Below are positions 33,287 through 36,073 of a DNA stretch of 36,073 nucleotides, piece by piece; the stretch's first letter is position 1; the number at the start of each line of letters is the position of its first letter. Under the pieces are notes generated by a model, which saw only the letters and a list, made by a program, of their open reading frames with translations, was not told the origin of the DNA and ran no database searches. The stretch covers positions 1 to 36,073 of the forward strand of contig JAQUCE010000051.1 in NCBI GenBank assembly GCA_028686345.1, in the 5' to 3' direction. This stretch comes from Kiritimatiellia bacterium. GTDB lineage: Bacteria > Verrucomicrobiota > Kiritimatiellia > RFP12 > UBA1067. Position numbers and translations under genes: made by a program.

Positions 33287-33946
33287 TCACTCCTTCTCAA
33301 AATCAAACCACTTCTTTATTAAAACGCCATTCGTAAAACTGCCTAATAGCGCACCTTCACCTTTTTTCTTACTAATAATTCTTGTGCCTGAAATTGTGTA
33401 TCCATTCGACTCAATACAATCCCCTATTTTTCTGCCACTTTTTGAAAAATATAAACAACGTCCGTTCTCTAGATTATTGGAAAATACAACAATTGCGGCG
33501 ACGCTTCCGTTTTCATGCCAATTTGTCCACGATCCTTCTCTCGAATCATTAGCGTAATACTCAACTGACATAGGCACATTTTGCAACCACCAACTTGCTT
33601 GAACGCCATGTTTTTGACCTTTATTATAACTTTGTGAATAATTCAAAAAACCGTCTTTACCCCATGTCTTATGTGATTTATGATACTCGCCATTTTTAAG
33701 AAAATATTCACAAAAGACGGTCTTACTCTTATCGTAATATGTCATTTTTCCACTTGGTTTTGTTGCAATAAATGAATCGATATTTTCATGATTCAAATCA
33801 TCACGTCCTTCTTCAATTTTTCCGTTTGAATGTGTAAAAACCCAAGTGTGTCGTGAGCTGAAAACCAAATACCTCCATAGCAAAAAATCAAAACTGAGTA
33901 TTACGATAAGAAGTATAATGACTAAAACAAGCAAATATTTTTTCAA
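33287..33946 (-). CDS. Membrane-anchored MORN/YwqK-like protein, candidate Rhs immunity protein
   Basis: A 219-residue protein with one N-terminal membrane segment (about 4-25, YLLVLVIILLIVILSFDFLLW in outline) and a short N-terminal positive end, so the rest probably lies outside the cytoplasm. Residues 68-200 carry irregular YwqK/MORN-like repeats: GKMTYYDKSK, NGEYHKSHKTWGKDG, GVQASWWLQN, SREGSWTNWHENGS and NGRCLYFSKSGRKIGD. The start is TTG at 33946. AGGAGG lies six bases upstream, and it overlaps the Rhs stop as TTGA, so the two are translationally coupled. Genes directly after variable Rhs C-termini usually encode the cognate immunity protein, and YwqK-type repeat proteins are annotated as antitoxin-like, so this role is likely but untested. 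It is AT-rich compared with the rest of the window. Confidence 0.75.
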   Translation of the reverse strand: MKKYLLVLVIILLIVILSFDFLLWRYLVFSSRHTWVFTHSNGKIEEGRDDLNHENIDSFIATKPSGKMTYYDKSKTVFCEYFLKNGEYHKSHKTWGKDGFLNYSQSYNKGQKHGVQASWWLQNVPMSVEYYANDSREGSWTNWHENGSVAAIVVFSNNLENGRCLYFSKSGRKIGDCIESNGYTISGTRIISKKKGEGALLGSFTNGVLIKKWFDFEKE

Positions 33947-36073
33947 AGAGAACCTCCTATTTTTTGCTCTAATTTAAATTTCAAAGTCGTAAGAATTTGT
34001 TCATCTTTCCCAATATTCATAACATTATGTTTTATTATTTTACGATGAATGTATAAATCAAGCTTTTCAGTGTTTTCAAGCCAAATATACTGCTCAAAGG
34101 TTTTACGAGACCCAGTTGTTGCAAAAAAACCAGACCAATTTAACTCGCCAGGTTTACTCCAAGTTGGTTTCCATTTACCTTCCGTACTTTTCCCATCTAG
34201 AGTAAATGCTATAAAAGGTTCAAACCTTAGAGAATAACCTTCATTTTGTACAATCTTTGAAAAACCTCCTGCTGGCTCAGACCATACAACTAACTTACGC
34301 GATTTCCATAAACACCAGTCTTTATTTGAAGAATAAGCATTAAGCTTTCTTCGGTACGGTGCTTCTCCAGGAAGAGCTTGATTTGCTGACTTAAAATTCA
34401 ACGAAAACAATGCACCCCATCTATATTCAACTTCATAACGCCACTTAATCATATTAGAAAAATCAATATTTTCATCATTAGACATCGCTCTCCCGAGGAA
34501 GTCCCACTTGTTTAAACTGTTATTATTGAGTATTCCATGAAGCTTCAGGCCTCCCTTTGTTCCAACAGTATCCCGCAGCAAAAAAACACCATGCAGAGGC
34601 AAATAAGGACGTAATTCATATTGTACTAACCCTGTTCTGGGATCAAACGGTTTGCTGCTGAACCAATGTGTAAACTGATCTTTCATTGACCCAGAGAGTT
34701 TTGTTTCACCAAAGGCATTGTGTTCGCCGTGTGCTACTGTTGCTCCGGTGTCATTCACATACTCGGTTATGTTGCCGTTCGCATCGCCAACAACGAAATA
34801 CGTGTTGCTTCCTGAACTTGCAACTTTCGTGTCGCTTAGCAAACCACCGACACCGCCAGCACCCTGGAGTGTACCGCTGAGATCTAGACCCCAAGTGTAG
34901 TAACTGATGTTTGTTGCAGGAGTGACGTGATCAATGATTATTTCAGCCGCAATGTTCCAACCGTCCCAGATATAACGGCGGGTTTCGATGGGGTTCCATG
35001 TGCCGGGGTTGGTTCCCGGTGTCATTGGATATCCGGGGTCTCTGCCTGAAAGCTGTTTTTTGATTTTTTCAACACGTAGGTTTTGATGGTTATATCGGTA
35101 TTCAAACATACACGCGCCGTTGGTGGTGCCCCAGTAGTCAGGGTCTGAAGAGATCAGGCGATTTTCGCCGTCCCATGAGTGATCCCATTTTTGTCCGTCC
35201 CAAGTTAAGTTTCCGTCAAGGTCATGTGTAATAGACCTTGCAAAGCCGCCAGAGTTCACAGATGTATATTGATTGAGTTGGTTTGCCGTGTAGGCACTGG
35301 GAACAGAATTGACAGTAGAGGTCTGTCGGTTTCCGATGTAATCATAGATAATACTATGTTCATCCGAGTTCATCACAGCGTTAGTCACCTCATCACGAAT
35401 ATTATAATCAAATGTATTGGTAACAGTCGATCCATTATAATAATCAATCCGGCCAGTTCGCTTACCTGTGCTGTCATTGTAATAGCTGAAAGATGAAACC
35501 ACAGAGGGCACAAGGGCCACAAAGGAGTTCGTAACGGTTGAAATGAGGTCGCGGTTGGGTTCGTATGTACGTGTAACGATGAGATTTGTAGTGCCTGCTT
35601 CGGGGTTTGTAACTGTATAGCCGCTGATGATTTGTGTGCCTAAAAGGTAACTGTATGTGAATGTGTTGATCTCAGTCCCAACGATTGAGGTAATGGAGTT
35701 AAGACGGTTGAGAGTGTCATAACCGAATACAATTTTTTGGACAGGATAAACAGGATTGACGGGATTCAAAATGAATATAGCATAACGCCCGTATGTATCA
35801 TAACTACGGGTGATGACTGCAAAGGTGTTGGTTTCAGCGATTAGCCGACCTCTCAAATCATAGCCGAAGGTGGTCGTTCCAGTGCCGTCCTCGACTTTCA
35901 TTAGCTGTCCGATGAGGTTATAATAGTTTGTCACACTTGGCGTGGTATCGTTGTAATCCGTGGTGCGAATGCTGCCTGTGGCTGTATCGGCATATCCGTA
36001 GGTCGTGATGATATTGCGCGCCCATTTTCGGGTAGCGATTCTTCCATCACTAAGATACGTGTATGCCGTGCCT
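33943..36073 (-). CDS. Rhs/YD-repeat protein with variable C-terminal domain (5' partial)
   Basis: The last 709 residues of an Rhs protein; the 5' part lies beyond the right edge, and the frame is open to it. YD repeats are plain: FGYDLRGRLIAETN, SYDTYGRY, GYDTLNRLNSIT, HDLDGNLTWDGQKW. The core ends around FDPRTGLVQYELRPYLPLHG, VFLLRDTVGTKGGLKLHG and NNNSLNKWDFLGR, which match the usual DPIGxxGGxNLYxFxxNNPxxxxDxxG with several substitutions. The final 181 residues form an AT-rich, Trp- and Lys-rich domain (IKWRYEVEYRWGALF, WKPTWSKPGELNWSGFF) that I cannot assign. Rhs proteins of this design deliver a C-terminal toxin. The overlap with the downstream gene supports a toxin/immunity pair. The degenerate hinge could mean cleavage is altered or lost. 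Confidence 0.88.
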   Translation of the reverse strand, partial: GTAYTYLSDGRIATRKWARNIITTYGYADTATGSIRTTDYNDTTPSVTNYYNLIGQLMKVEDGTGTTTFGYDLRGRLIAETNTFAVITRSYDTYGRYAIFILNPVNPVYPVQKIVFGYDTLNRLNSITSIVGTEINTFTYSYLLGTQIISGYTVTNPEAGTTNLIVTRTYEPNRDLISTVTNSFVALVPSVVSSFSYYNDSTGKRTGRIDYYNGSTVTNTFDYNIRDEVTNAVMNSDEHSIIYDYIGNRQTSTVNSVPSAYTANQLNQYTSVNSGGFARSITHDLDGNLTWDGQKWDHSWDGENRLISSDPDYWGTTNGACMFEYRYNHQNLRVEKIKKQLSGRDPGYPMTPGTNPGTWNPIETRRYIWDGWNIAAEIIIDHVTPATNISYYTWGLDLSGTLQGAGGVGGLLSDTKVASSGSNTYFVVGDANGNITEYVNDTGATVAHGEHNAFGETKLSGSMKDQFTHWFSSKPFDPRTGLVQYELRPYLPLHGVFLLRDTVGTKGGLKLHGILNNNSLNKWDFLGRAMSNDENIDFSNMIKWRYEVEYRWGALFSLNFKSANQALPGEAPYRRKLNAYSSNKDWCLWKSRKLVVWSEPAGGFSKIVQNEGYSLRFEPFIAFTLDGKSTEGKWKPTWSKPGELNWSGFFATTGSRKTFEQYIWLENTEKLDLYIHRKIIKHNVMNIGKDEQILTTLKFKLEQKIGGSL

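Noticed and set aside
1-36073. tRNA, rRNA or complete insertion sequence
   Set aside because: No tRNA-like cloverleaf with a GGTTCGA-type arm, no rRNA sequence, and no transposase or integrase frame was recognised on either strand.

Overview
The window looks like part of a Gram-negative bacterium of the PVC group, most likely Verrucomicrobiota, Kiritimatiellota or Lentisphaerota. This is inferred from gene content: a secreted sulfatase, a DUF1080 protein, a GH20 hexosaminidase, a very large protein with autotransporter-associated beta-strand repeats, Rhs/YD-repeat proteins, and long gene-free spacers full of short hairpins. No rRNA, tRNA or CRISPR array was seen, so the lineage is not proven. 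Both ends lie in repeat-type sequence, and the right end cuts through an Rhs gene exactly where a second partial copy inside the window stops. This is what an assembly break at a repeat would look like.

Layout. 1-760: repeat-rich spacer. 761-1348 (+): secreted EF-hand protein with a hairpin terminator. 1558-3135 (-): secreted type I sulfatase. 3136-3941: repeat-rich spacer. 3942-9651 (-): tripartite RND efflux operon (outer-membrane lipoprotein, membrane-fusion protein, permease) whose genes overlap at their ends. 10091-11371 (-): double DUF1080 protein. 11372-12023: spacer that repeats the 1-560 spacer. 12024-18380 (-): a 2118-residue secreted protein with no recognised family. 18535-20541 (-): GH20 beta-N-acetylhexosaminidase. 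20929-27519 (-): 2196-residue beta-strand-repeat/PA14-like surface protein. 27848-28714 (-): secreted alpha/beta-hydrolase esterase. 29175-31452 (-): two-gene operon of a PlsY-type acyltransferase and a GNAT-aminotransferase fusion. 31771-33119: a scrapyard of three gene remnants. 33287-36073 (-): Rhs protein with a variable C-terminal domain, followed by an overlapping membrane-anchored MORN/YwqK-like gene.

How the genes work together. The sulfatase, hexosaminidase, esterase and DUF1080 protein all carry export signals and suit stepwise breakdown of sulfated, acetylated, amino-sugar-containing polysaccharides. The giant beta-strand-repeat protein may present or bind such material at the surface. 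These genes are well separated and probably transcribed singly.

Two loci are the best candidates for undescribed biology. (1) The PlsY-like/GNAT-aminotransferase operon combines an acyl-phosphate:glycerol-phosphate acyltransferase fold, an acetyl/acyl-transferase fold and a class V PLP enzyme, and could make an unusual amino- or phosphono-lipid. (2) The Rhs C-terminal domain and the overlapping membrane-anchored gene behave like a polymorphic toxin/immunity pair with no toxin family I recognise. A third signal is the family of three-base-loop hairpins, recurring in the same order in distant spacers with loops changed and stems mostly kept.
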